Positions 37,301 through 48,221 of a DNA stretch of 64,000 nucleotides are shown piece by piece. Both the position numbers and the translations under genes were made by a program. Position 1 is the stretch's first letter, and each line of letters begins with the position of its first letter. Under the pieces are notes generated by a model. The model was not told the origin of the DNA and made no database searches. It was given only the letters and a program-made list of their open reading frames with translations. Source of the DNA: Pleurodeles waltl (taxonomy: Eukaryota; Chordata; Amphibia; Caudata; Salamandridae); NCBI RefSeq assembly GCF_031143425.1, contig NC_090438.1, positions 780,157,138-780,221,137 of the forward strand, given 5' to 3'.

Positions 37301-37480
37301 GCATAGCTAAATCAGCTCGTCGGTTGCTAACCAGCAAACAGTACCAACAGTTTGGTCCGAAAGTAAGTGTGAAGGAATACGTGCTACGGTGGAAACTGAT
37401 TTAATATATAAAGCAAAGTGAATTTTTATGAAATATAAGAATAATTATCAAATATTCTTACAGTGATTAGATTGAGGGCA
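34398..37480. other. FAM8A1: FAM8A1 intron 2, 3' part without recognised elements
   Basis: About 3 kb of AT-rich sequence. Several open frames of 60-135 residues (for instance 36459-36866 plus) have no motif and no codon bias that I can see. No terminal repeats found. Confidence 0.55.
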
Positions 37481-37487
37481 ATTCAGA

Positions 37488-39300
37488 ATGTCAGAGAAGG
37501 AGTTTGTGCATGCTTCACAAGAGGAAGGAATAAGAAGGAATGTGTCTCAGACACTGCAACAGGCAGTTAAAGAGATAGTTCGAGAAGTTTTAAGACCAAT
37601 GAATCTGGTAGAATTCAGGAGGACAAACAGTTCTTCTCAATTTCCGAAAGAGAGGCACAAAGCCGCAGGGACCCAGGTGCAAAACGCATGAGGAAGAGAC
37701 AGCACTTATTAAAGTGGCTTGGGAAGAGGAGTCCCTAGCGGCTCAAAGAGAAGGAACGTCCAATGTTACGACCATGATGGGCAGCATAGCATTGAAATGG
37801 AGGGACACAAACTGAGTTTGATTAGGCAGAAGAGTCAAGAGTATGACAAATATATATTGGATTTAGACCATAAAAATTGTCTTGGCGATGATTTTGATGA
37901 GAACCTAAGGAGAAAGGAAAGAATATGGTGTTAGACACACGGAGAAATTGTTTGATCCTAGGGAGATAAAACATCCTACAAGTAGAGAATGGTGGGCATT
38001 AGACCACGAGGCTGATTACATTAGATTATGGCTCAGAAGGCCATTAGAAAAGGAAGAGAGGAATGTGTTAAGAGCAGAAAGTTCTTGCCCTATAATTGAC
38101 AAGAAGGTCACCATAACTCCAAATATTGATCCGGCGATGATCACTTATTTATTTATAAAACGGGCAAAGATCTGTGGAAAGGGTTAGAGAAACCATGAAA
38201 TCTTGCCAAGACAATGTTCTGGACATCCTTGGCCCGCTGGCAAGGACTTTGAATCAAATGTAACAAGCGTATATTGAAAGAACGGCGGTGAATGTCCACC
38301 TTTTACGAGGATGGTGCCAAAGGGCAATTCGTTTTTTGGGCAATGCCAATGCTGGGCTGTTAGCCGAAAGAAGAAAAAACATATTCATGCGCATTGATCT
38401 GAAACTAGCAGAATTAGCGTAAGGGAGTACATTGATGAGGACAAGGGCCTCTTATTTGGGGATGGCATGGTAAAGAACACTGCTAAGGGCCTCATTACAA
38501 GGCTGGTGGTCACCAAACCGCCAGACTCATGGTGGCGGTCGGACCACTGCGGCTGTGGCAGTCTGACCACCACATTACAAGTTTGGTGGTCGGACCGACG
38601 TCCGACTGCCGTCTCTGCCAGAATCCCAAATCCTGACAGGGTAATTGCATCATTTCTTGGATTTAATCAGCTGGTGCGGCGCTGAACTCAGCACCGCCCT
38701 GCTGATATCAACCTTGTTCTCTGCCAGCCTTTTCATGGTGGTGAGACCACCATGAAAAGGCTGGCGGAGAATAAGTGCAGGGGGCCACAGCAGGGCCCCT
38801 GCACTGCGCATGGGCAGTGGAGGGGCCCCCTGCCCAGCTTCATAGGAATGCACACTGTCTGCTTTGCTACTGCCATGGTGGTGGCGTCCTCCCTGTGAGT
38901 TTGGTGGTCCCGCGTTGAGACCGCCAAACTCTTAATGAGCCCCCAAGTATGTTCAAACCTTTAGAAGAAAAGAGTGTTCTCAGAGAACAGTTTTTATGGT
39001 CAGGCTGGGAGGAAGGAGCAATCTCCCTGCTGATGGTTCTTTAATACCCGATATTGCAGAAACCAGGGTAATGGATCTCAAGGAGGAAGCTACTGCAGGC
39101 ATTTGTCTGGCTTCTATCCCCAGAGAGGAAGAGGTAATGGACCTAGAGCATTAAGGGCCAGACATCAAGGCCACAGCTTTTCAACGGGTCAAAGTGAGTA
39201 TGAAGAGAAATTTCGGTTCTACTCAAGAAAGGGTTGGGGAAAGACTGAAATTGTTCATAGAACAATGGGAAAAAATCATGGACAACCCAAGGGTCATTTC
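37488..39300 (+). pseudogene. Gag-like region of the Ngaro-like element
   Basis: Fragments at 37488-37691 (start MSEKEFVHASQEEGIRRNV), 37719-37934 and 37948-38187 lie in different frames. A Gag assignment rests on position before RT and on the charged, Gln/Glu-rich composition. It resumes after the MITE at 38942, and at 39103 gives a basic Gly/Arg-rich tail, FYPQRGRGNG, similar to Gag tails of DIRS-order elements. Confidence 0.5.
38488..38942. mobile_element. MITE-like element with GGCC/GGGC termini, 455 bp
   Basis: Ends GGCCTCATTACAAGG on the left and, inward from the right, GGGCTCATTAAGAG. Flanks CTAAG (38483-38487) and CCAAG (38943-38947) are a probable 5-base duplication with one change. 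An internal palindrome around 38727-38768 has arms of GCCAGCCTTTTCATGGTGG. No gene. It interrupts the Gag-like region. Confidence 0.65.
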
Positions 39301-40600
39301 AACTGTAACAGTTTGATAGATTTGGATAGGGAATCATATCAGGTAAAAGAGCCAAGAGAGTTACATTTTCAAAAGGATTTAAAGCATATTGTAACACAGG
39401 CGGTGACACAGATGTTAGCAAAAAATGCAATAGTGAAAAAAAAGGAGGACAGGATACGTTATGTCAGTACTCTTTTTTTTTTCTTGGGGGGAAAAAAGGG
39501 CAAAGGATGGAGACTTGTAATAAATTTGAGAGGATTAAACCAATTTGTAACATACAGACATGTCAAGATGGAAAGTATCTAACTCTTAAGGGACATGGTG
39601 TTAGAAGGAGACTGGACAGTCAAATCAGAGCTCAAGGATGCACACTTTACAATTCCAATTCATTTGGAAAGTGAAAATCTGTTGCAATTCTGATGGAAGG
39701 ACCAGCTGTACCAATTTCAATATCTACCATTTGGTCTACTGCTATAGTGTTTTACAAATATTTTATGACCTGTGGTTGGTAATTGGAGAGAGGGTGGTGT
39801 GAGGATGATTGTTTATTTGGACGACATCTTGGTAATTAAGCAGAATGTAGAAGGATTGAAAGATTTTCTTATTATGGTAAGAGGTCTACTGCAATTGTCA
39901 GGGTTCATAGTCAACACAGAGAAGTCTGTTTTTATTCCAAATAAGACATTAAAATGTTTAGGTTTTGTTGTGGACACATTGAACGGTCAGTTGCAGCTTC
40001 TAGTAAGGAAAATAAAGAAGATAAAAGAGGAAATAAGAAAGTGATGAAGAAAGAGGATATAGATCTAAGAGACTTAACGCAATTGATTGGACTTCTGTCA
40101 TCATCAATTCAAACAGTGTTTCCAGGTCCCTTACATTAGAGGCCATTAATGAGATTAACGAGAGCTGCATCAGCAGGAAGCTTATGGTATGGAGACAGGG
40201 TAGCATTAAATATGACTAGACTTTCTTCTGGAAACAGATGCCAGTATGTCAGGATGGGAGACAACTTGGTCAGGAAACAGGTGGAATTTTGAATATGTCA
40301 GAAAGGAAGGAAGGAACTTGTCAATTGTCTAGAATTGGAAGCAGGTTTGTTTAGCCTTTGCAGTTTCAGACAGTGTAAGGAAAGTCAGTATTGTTGAAAA
40401 TAGACAATGTGACAGCAGTGACGGACTTGACAGTGAAGATTGGCAGACTTAGTAACAGAACTGTGGGATTTTTGTTAGGAGCATAAGATTGGGTTAAGAG
40501 CAGAATATTTTCCAGGAATGCACAATGTAGTGGCAGACTGGAATTTGAGGATCTAAACCGATTTCACTGAATGGAAATTGGATCTCGCTACTTCAAAAAG
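39300..40600 (+). pseudogene. Reverse transcriptase and RNase H of the Ngaro-like element
   Basis: RT motifs in order: KGKGWRLVINLRGLNQFV (about 39498-39551), HVKMESI, then in another frame LKDAHFTIPI (about 39630), a LPFGL-like box (39727) and the catalytic VYLDDILVI (39811-39837), followed by GFIVNTEKSVF. RNase H traces are ETDASMSGWETTW near 40231 and YFPGMHNVVADWN near 40508. Several in-frame stops and shifts. Copying element RNA into DNA is the family role; this copy cannot do so. Confidence 0.8.
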
Positions 40601-40673
40601 ATTCAGAACTTGCTGGGTCCACTGGATATGGATCTTTTCGCATCCAGGTTGACTTGTCAGTTACCAAACTATG

Positions 40674-40841
40674 GGCCCGATTTAGATATTGGTAGACGAG
40701 TTATTCCGTCACAATGATGACGGATATCCCGTCTGCCAAAATCTAAATCTCCTGGGATATAACAGGATTTAGATTCCGGCAGATGGGATATCCATCAATG
40801 TTGTGACAGTGTAACTCGTCAACCAATATCTAAATCAGGCC
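40674..40841. mobile_element. MITE-like element GATTTAG family, copy 1, 168 bp
   Basis: Terminal inverted repeats GGCCCGATTTAGATATTGG and GGCCTGATTTAGATATTGG match at 18 of 19 bases. Direct repeat CTATG on both sides (40669-40673 and 40842-40846). Most of the element is a near-palindrome: TGACGG, GATATCC and AAATCTAAAT words recur in both orientations. It lies between RNase H and recombinase segments of the Ngaro-like element. Confidence 0.8.
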
Positions 40842-40964
40842 CTATGTTGGAGACCGGATCCGGGTGCAATGGCAGTGGATGTATTTATGCAGGATTAGTC
40901 AGGGATGAAAGCTTGTGTTTCCCCCTTTTTCGTTGATACAGAGTTGTGTTACAGTGCAGGAGAC

Positions 40965-41518
40965 CAGGGGTGGCTCCTCCATTTTAGCAGAGGAGCACCT
41001 CCCCCCCGCTCAGTCAGTCAGGGGCAAACAAAATGATAATAACATTGTTTTATTATCCTTTTATTTGCTGCTGTCTGGCGGCTTGGAATGTAGGGTGGGC
41101 GGGGGGCAGGGCATAGGAAGAAGTGGTGGGCACTGTAAAGTGCGTATATCTGTTTGGCTGGCTGTCTCAGGCGGGCCAAACCGACATGCGCACTTATATT
41201 TCTCCAACCTGGCTGTGTTGCACTGCCAGGCTGGAGAAATGGCACAGGCTCCCTGTACCTGATCGAGCATCAGACCAGCCTGCTCAGGGCTGCTCTTATG
41301 CTAGCTTTAGCATGAGACCAGACCAGCATCTGGAATGGGAGCCTGTGGTGACTGCTGGGAAGAGAGGAAGCGACCGGCAGCAGGATCAGAAGCAGCACAG
41401 GATGGAGCAGCAAAGGCAGGTACGTTTAAAAAAATTATTTTTATACCCCCCCTTCCACCCCGCCACCCACCTCCTGTCACTCCATCCCACCACCCTTGAT
41501 TGGCAGTAGCCACCACTG
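40965..41518. mobile_element. hAT-like non-autonomous element, 554 bp
   Basis: Ends CAGGGGTGGCTCCTCC on the left and, inward from the right, CAGTGGTGGCTACTGCC. The 8-base direct repeat CAGGAGAC lies on both sides (40957-40964 and 41519-41526). Eight-base duplication and CAG termini are hAT hallmarks. Open frames inside are present on both strands; no transposase domain seen. Confidence 0.82.
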
Positions 41519-41852
41519 CAGGAGACAGAATTGTCAGATTATCCTGTTAACGCCTTTTTGAAGACTCGTTCATGGTTTCCGACTGCTTTGGAATTAGCTA
41601 TGGAAAGTCCTTATTTAATATGGTCCAGGAAAGGATTGTTAGAAGGAACAGAAGGGAGAGAGCATCCGTTAATTCAATTGGGTTTTTTCAACCTTCTAGT
41701 TTGGAAAATTTCAGGTAACCAGGAACACTTCCAGAATCGGCTACAGAGTTACTCAATTAATCTTGGGCTCCAGGAACTCAAAAAAAGATGCGAGTGCATG
41801 GGGAGTTTGGTTATGTTGGTGCATGGCAAGGGATTTGGGTCCTGTGGAGGCT

Positions 41853-43473
41853 TGTAGGAAGTTGGCTCTGTATATACTATCTCAAAGTGAGAGATAGTGT
41901 GCACAGAGTCCAAGGGTTCCCCTTAGAGGTTGATAGTGGCAAAATTAGATAATACTAATGCTCTATTTTGTGGTAGTGTGGTCAAGAAGTAGGCTTATCA
42001 GAGGCTAGTGTTAAGCATTTGTTATACACACACAGGCAATAAATGAGAACACACACTCAAAGACTTAACTCCAGGCCAATAGGTTTTTATATAGAAAGAC
42101 ATTCTTTCTTAATTTATTTTAGAACCACAAGATTAAAAATGCATTTAAGTACATAAATTGTAAGTTACTTGGCATAGGTAAATATGGAACTTTAAATTAA
42201 AACAGTAATCACTTTGGCGATGCAGGAAGGGCGGCTTCTTGGGCCAGCCACCGACTGGGCACGGATGAGGGCCGCCTGCTGGTCACTCCTGCGCCGGAAG
42301 TTGTTTTTTCTCAGGCCTGGGGGCTGCGGGTGCAGTGCTTCTTCCAGGCGTCGGGTTCCTTTGTTACCGGGCAGTCGCGGTCAGGTGGAGCCCCTGGATC
42401 CTCTCTGCAGGAGTCCCTCTGGGGGTGCAGGGAGGTCGTCTCAGGGTCTCCACGTCGTGGGAGTCGCCTGGGGGTCTCTCTGCAGTGTTGGTTCTTCTAG
42501 ACACGAGCCAGGGGCGTCGGGTGCAGAGTGTTGGGGACTCATGCTTCCGGAGTGAGGCTGGAGTCCCTTTAAAGATGGTTATTTCTTGGTTTCTTGGACA
42601 GAACCGCTGTCCACTGGAGTTTTTTTGGTCCTTTGTATGCAAGGCAGTCCTCTGAGTCCTTAGAGGTCGCTGGTCCAGCTGGATGCGTCACTATGCAAGT
42701 TCTTTGAGTCTGGACACAGGATGGTAGGGCTGGGGCCAAGTCCGTTGTCTCTGCAGGGCCTTCAGGTCAGCAGTCCTTCTTCTTGTTTCAGGTTGCAGGA
42801 ATTGGATTTCCTGGGTTCAAAGTCACCCCTAAATATTAATTTAGGGGTGTGTTTAGGTCTGGGAGCAGTAGCCAACAGCTACTGTCCCTGAGGGTGGCTA
42901 CACCCTCTTTGTGCCTCCTGTGCTGAGAAGTTTGATACCAAACTTCCCAGTATTCAGTGTAGCCATTATGGAGCTGTGGAGTTCGTGTTAGACACTGTAG
43001 GGGCATAGTGCTCATGCAACTATGCCCTCACCTGTGGTATAATGCACCCTGCCTTAGGGCTGTAATGCCTGCTAGCGGGGTGACTTACCTATGCCACAGG
43101 CAGTGGGTTGTGGGCATGGCACTCTGAGGGGAGTGTCATGTCGACTTAGTCATTTTCTCCCCATCAGCATGCACAATCTGTGGGGCAGTGTGCATGTGCT
43201 GAGTGAGGGGTCCCCAGGGTGGCATAATACATGCTGCAGCCCTTAGAGACCTTCCCTGGTCACAGGGCCCTTGGTACCAGGGGTACCTTCTACAAGGGAC
43301 TTATCTGTGTGCCAAGGCTGTGCCAACTGTGGAGACAAAGGTACAGTTTAGGGAAAGAACACTGGTGCTGGGGCCTGGTTAGCAGGGTCCCAGCACACTT
43401 TCAATCATAACTAGCATCAACAAAAGGCAAAAAGTTAGGGGGGTAACCATGCCATCAGAGGCATTTTCCTACA
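41853..43473 (-). mobile_element. Solo LTR, family S, second copy, 1.6 kb
   Basis: Ends TGTAGGAAGTTGGC and GGCATTTTCCTACA, flanked by AGGCT (41848-41852) and AGACT (43474-43478), a 5-base duplication with one change. It matches 14100-16715 in opposite orientation, lacking about 1 kb of the first copy's middle. It interrupts the recombinase of the Ngaro-like element. Confidence 0.85.
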
Positions 43474-43896
43474 AGACTGATGAAATAGAGGTGGCTATTT
43501 TTTTTTTTTTTAGCAGACTTGTTTGACAAGGGATTGGCTTATAGAACAGTTAATTGCTATCGTTAAGCTGTAGCAGCAAGACATTTGTTGATTCAAGGTA
43601 TTTCAGTGGGAAAGAGCGATGTAGAGTTGTAGAGTGAGGAAAGCGATAAGGTTGAGCAGAGGACTGAAATCTAAGTATTAATACCTTTGGGATGTACATT
43701 AAGTGTTGAAATTGCTTTGAATGGACTAGTAAGATTTATATGGGTGTAAGACAGTTATCCTGGAAATTAGTGACTTTGTTGTGTTTAATATCCTTTATAA
43801 GGGTGTCAAATGGGGGGGGGGGCCTTAGAAGTGACAAACAGATTTTATCAACCAATGGGCGTACTGTTTAAGATTTTTAAAAGAACAAAAACTAAT

Positions 43897-44066
43897 GGCC
43901 TGATTTAGACATTGGCGGAGGGATAACTCTGTCACAGCAGTGACGGAAATCCCATCCACCGAAATCTAAATCCCTTTAAATACAGTAAGATTTAGATTTC
44001 TGCGGAAAGGATATCCATCACTGTTGGAACGGAGTAATCCCTCCGCCAAAATATCTAAATCATGCC
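43897..44066. mobile_element. MITE-like element GATTTAG family, copy 2, 170 bp
   Basis: Begins GGCCTGATTTAGACATTGGC and ends with the complement GATATTTTGGCGGAGGG-type sequence near 44040, finishing AAATCATGCC. Flanks CTAAT and CTTAG are poor duplications. Interior near-palindromic as in copy 1, with CAGTGACGG and GATTTAGATTTC. Confidence 0.7.
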
Positions 44067-44289
44067 CTTAGTCTGCATCTATATTTTATCCAAATTTGAC
44101 CAACTTATGTGCGGTTAAATGTATCAAAGAATAGTCGAATGTTGCAGAAAAGAAGTGCTGGAGTAGATCAAGTATTGATCTTGTATGTTAAACCTTTTTG
44201 ATGCAGTTAAGAATGCAACCATTGCGAAATGGGTGAAGTCCGCTATGAAGAAAGCACTTACTGACACATCCAATTTTACAATACAAAAC

Positions 44290-46790
44290 TACAGTGGTCC
44301 ATGCAGAAAATAAATTTCATTTGAATAAACTACAAATCAATAATCAGTATAAATTACATCACCTCCACACAGCACACAACGAAATCCTATCCCACAAACA
44401 TAAGCCATAAACTGTTTCATATAAAAATATACAATTTTAATTGTTCCATCCTTACATAATACTTCAATTTAAAATATAATTAGAATTACCCCATACCACA
44501 CAGACAAAAAAGACAGAATATGTGCAAGAAAAAGTGCCTGTGACTAAAGAGAAAAAATACAGGAAGTCAATCCAAGTTATTGTACAGAAAAAATATTCAT
44601 GAAGGAGCCTGTTGGTTGCCCATTAAATAATAAACCCAATATATATCATTCAGTGAGGGTAACGTGGCCCTAGTCACAATTGCCCTCTGGTGGACTTCAA
44701 GAACCAATCCAGGCTAAACTGTAATTGTCGACATGGAACAGAGCCAAGAAACCCAAAATGTCAATGATGGCCAATGGTCCCGTTAGACAGGGACCCAGGT
44801 GCAATTGGAGGATGACCACAATGAAGCAAGGGTCCGGGAACACCAACCAGGTTCGTCCTGGTCAAAGATTTTACCTACTGATATTAGTCCTTTGAGTCCG
44901 AATCCACCAAAGGAGTACACTTGTAAAGGCTCCCAGGACCTAAAGGGGGGCAATCAGCAACTTACAGGCTGTCAGGCAGAGACCAACGGCAGGTCCAGTT
45001 ACCACTAGTCAGATGGCCAGCTGCAGGAAAGTCCTCTTGTAGAGTGTTGAATCTCTATACCGTGAACAAAAGAAGGTCACCTTATCACCCTTGAAATCTA
45101 CATATTTGTCCGTGGTACAAGAGGGAGAAAGTCCAGTCATTCAGGGTTACTCTCAATCACTGACAGCAGGCCTAGCTCTCTTCTGTTCTCAATTAGGTCC
45201 AGCAATGCTCTGAAGTTGGTGCCTGGAGATGCCACATTTATGCCTGGCATGAGCTTGTTGGTAGAATGACTCCTGGGAAGGCCCTAAACAATGGGGTAAA
45301 AGTTTCTAGAGCCAACCCTACCCACGTTGGGCATTTTCAAGATCTGAAATTCTTCACCTACACTCAACTTTGGTTCTAAGGGCTGGTGATATGTGTGGGT
45401 AATCCTAGTGTCCTCCCATATTTAACACTAAAATCAAGCTTTGGACATCCACAGTATCCCTAATAAACCAAGAGACAGAAGTTTGAAAGAACAAAACTAG
45501 GGTTTCCAGCAAGCCGGCAGTGGATACACAAGAACTGTGTTTGCGTTCGGTTTCCTTTCTTTTCAAGTGCACCTTAAGTATTATATGTAAAACCGAGAGA
45601 CAGACATCTGGGGGGACAAAGAAGGTTCTTTAGCAACCAGACAGTTATTACATAAGAATTATTTTGCGATCCGGTTCTCTGCCTTTTCAGCGCCCCTAAA
45701 TGTGATTTGTAAACCCAGCAGACCCGTAAAGCAGGCTTTGACACTAATGTAAGAAAGGATGCTCACAGCCCCCACCCTACATATATGTAGTCAGGTTAAG
45801 AGGAGTCAACTCTTCCCAATCACGTCAGCCTACTGTTTGACCCTGTGAAACATTTCAGACCTATTCCAATGCTTATTACTAGCTGGCCGAAGGGTAGATA
45901 AAATCCAAATTTAGCCTCCATGATCTTTAACTTTAAGCAGGGAAAATGTAACTTTCTAAAATTCATGTTTCCTTAATATTTATTAAAAATCTGACTTGTC
46001 CACTGAATTTTATTTTTAAAAACTTAAAAACAGTTGTTTAATTGTTTTTCTAGCTAGTCCCCTTCCTGAGATACAACATCAGGGCTGAAGTCTGTACTCT
46101 GGTTTTCTATACATGACATCTAGGCCTGCTACACTGAAAAACAGCTTTTGGTCCTAGTCATTGTAAGGACATGCTAACATTAAATTTCTACTTTTAACTA
46201 TCATGCACCCTGCCTTCTGAACAACAAGGGGCATCTTACTGATAATTAAAAAGAAGGTTTTGACAAGTCGAATTACAGCTTTGAAACTGCTACAGTCACA
46301 CTATATAGAGTAGGCCTGAAGCCAGGTCTGTATTGCCACTGTAGTGGATGGCGTGACCGGTAGGGCCATTGGAATGAGATTCTGCGGCCACAGCGATTTT
46401 CGCATAGTTCTGGATTTGCTGCATTTGTCACATAATCCATCATCTGCTGCATAATCTGTAGATTTAAACAAAAAAAATATTCTTTCTGGCGCAAACAGAT
46501 CAAAAGTTACAAAACATATGTCGACTTGGGCCCTGCGCACCAGAAAGCTTTCTGCAAACGGTGACTGATCATCTTTCAGTTGTATATTTGCTATATTTGG
46601 GTGTTAAGTTGGTACTACTAAAGTGAACATACACTGTTAAAAGGTGTAAACATGTCAAAATACTGAATTAATACAGTCACAAAATGTGCTGCATTAGGTC
46701 ACATAATCTGCCTTTTCTTTCCTCATGATTTAGTCAATGCTGCTGCATAATTTGGGCCTCTTTGCGGCATAATTCAAATGGCCCTGACAA
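44290..46790. other. FAM8A1 intron 2, no gene recognised
   Basis: AT-rich, with a frame at 44799-45008 and several short ones without motifs. Repeated GCTGCATAAT words between 46430 and 46760 suggest an old repeat. Confidence 0.5.
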
Positions 46791-46794
46791 TAGG

Positions 46795-46970
46795 TGTTCT
46801 AGCCCACTGGTGGCATTTAACTTCTAGGCTCTGTGCCCATCTTCTACTAGGGACTAATAGTTATGTCAAATATACTGATTATAAATATGCCAAATTGACC
46901 AAGTTTGAAGGGTGAAAAATCCAGGATGACCACGTAGAAAAGAGGGGGATTTTCTCCAACTAGGGACACC
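46795..46970. repeat. LTR-like family A fragment, copy 3
   Basis: Matches the 3' part of family A: AGCCCACTGGTGGCATTTAA and CTACTAGGGACTAA, with a decayed end. Only the last 180 bases are present. Confidence 0.45.
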
Positions 46971-47114
46971 AATAGCAGGATGAAGGCACCAAGTGCTGCA
47001 TATCCTCCAAGAATTGGAAAGCCAATCTTGAGTGTGCTGCATGTTACCTCAGTAGGACACCTTAAGTGTCACTCCTGTACCGTACCCGGCTTGAGCTACA
47101 ACATTTATCTAAAA

Positions 47115-48213
47115 CAGTGGCTCCCAACGTGTGGTCCGCAGAACCCAGGGGTCCGTGACACATTCTCAGGGGGTCCGCAGGCCTGGGTAAGGAGGAAGGC
47201 GCTTATCCAGCTGGGACAAACATGTGCGTGGTTTTATATTTATTACTTCCTTTGTGCAGCAGTTTTAAACGCACTCCAAAGTTCCTTGTACATCCAGCAG
47301 CTTTCGGCCAAAAATATGAGTCAAGATAACTGTAGTGATGAATATACCTGCTGGAGAGAGATGAGAGTTTTGTCTAGTGGCAGTTTTGACTCAAAGGTAG
47401 CGCAGTTGGTTAATATGCCTGATGCAAAGGATGTGTATTGTGCAATGAACAGTATTCTATGTGCACAGCACAGTTGGTTACTGCGTTTGTCACAGAAGTT
47501 CTTTTGTTCCTGTGCAGTTCATGAATTACAATTCTAATCTAGCACAGCGAGCTAAGAACTGCCAAAGTACTGCATGCAAACTGCAAGGCACAAATTAGAA
47601 AGTTATTTCCCCCCCCCACCCCCGGTCTTTCATTTTCCTCATACTGCTAAAAAAAGGTTTGCTTGACTAAAAATATATTCTCATTATTAAAGCCAACGCC
47701 AACCACTGTGTTGTGTTCTGAATCCTGAGCTTGTGCTTCTCCTGACCAAGCTCTCTTAGAAAATGTCTACCAGTTTGGATGACAAGGGAAGCCTACATCT
47801 TGTAGTCCTCTCTAAAGTGCTCCGACACCCTACACTGGTATGAGAGGTGCTATAAAACAAATTAAATACAAGCTTTCTCAGATCTTTTGCACCTAAAAAA
47901 TAAAAACAGAACTCGCCTAGGAAATGTTGAATCTGACCTGAGGAGTCAGCTTGCCTAAATAAAACTAAACATTGAAAAGTAAGTTGCCGAGATGCAGCGC
48001 AAACCTTCCAAATTATTTTTTTTAGATTTTTGCAATAATTTTTCAATATAAAATAATTATATCTTTAGTAATTCAAGTATTTGTTTGGTGTGTAGTTTGT
48101 GTATTTTTTGTGAATTACTGTTTTAATGTTTGACATTTTAATTGTACAAATTGCTTTGGGGTCCCTGGCTTCCAGTGATAATTCAGTGGGGGTCAAAAGG
48201 TTGGGAACCACTG
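47115..48213. mobile_element. hAT-type non-autonomous element, 1.1 kb, with perfect 8-bp duplication
   Basis: Ends CAGTGGCTCCCAACGTGTGG on the left and, inward from the right, CAGTGGTTCCCAACCTTTTG. The direct repeat ATCTAAAA lies exactly at both edges (47107-47114 and 48214-48221). A frame of 185 residues (46980-47537) begins outside the element, so it is not an element gene. Interior similarity to 58090-58690 shows a family. No transposase domains. Confidence 0.9.
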
Positions 48214-48221
48214 ATCTAAAA

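Larger units (their letters stand above)
37488..44290 (+). mobile_element. Decayed Ngaro/DIRS-like tyrosine-recombinase retrotransposon
   Basis: Read left to right with intervening insertions removed, the plus strand carries Gag-like, reverse transcriptase, RNase H and tyrosine-recombinase segments in the usual DIRS-order sequence. Frames are broken many times. It is interrupted by MITE-like elements at 38488-38942, 40674-40841 and 43897-44066, a hAT-like element at 40965-41518 and a solo LTR at 41853-43473. The recombinase is cut off near 44290 before its C-terminal His, Arg and Tyr. Ngaro rather than DIRS is favoured by the look of the RT and recombinase segments; this is not certain. Terminal repeats were not found. 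Confidence 0.8.
41527..44290 (+). pseudogene. Tyrosine recombinase of the Ngaro-like element, split by solo LTR and MITE
   Basis: Before the LTR, 41740-41852 reads in one frame like the N-terminal core-binding domain (NQSWAPGTQKK, then GVWLCWC). After the LTR, 43479 on, the same domain goes on with ADLFDKGLAYRTVNCYR and AVAARHLLIQG. The catalytic part shows LLCLISF (about 43770), where the first catalytic Arg is expected, and KTNGL just before the MITE. After the MITE it reads AKWVKSAMKKALTDTSNFT up to about 44280, then loses similarity just before the HxxR motif. The enzyme integrates circular cDNA in this order of elements. Confidence 0.75.

Noticed and set aside
46980..47537. A 185-residue plus-strand frame
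   Set aside because: It crosses the precise left edge of the hAT-type element and its target duplication, so it is a chance fusion of intron and transposon.
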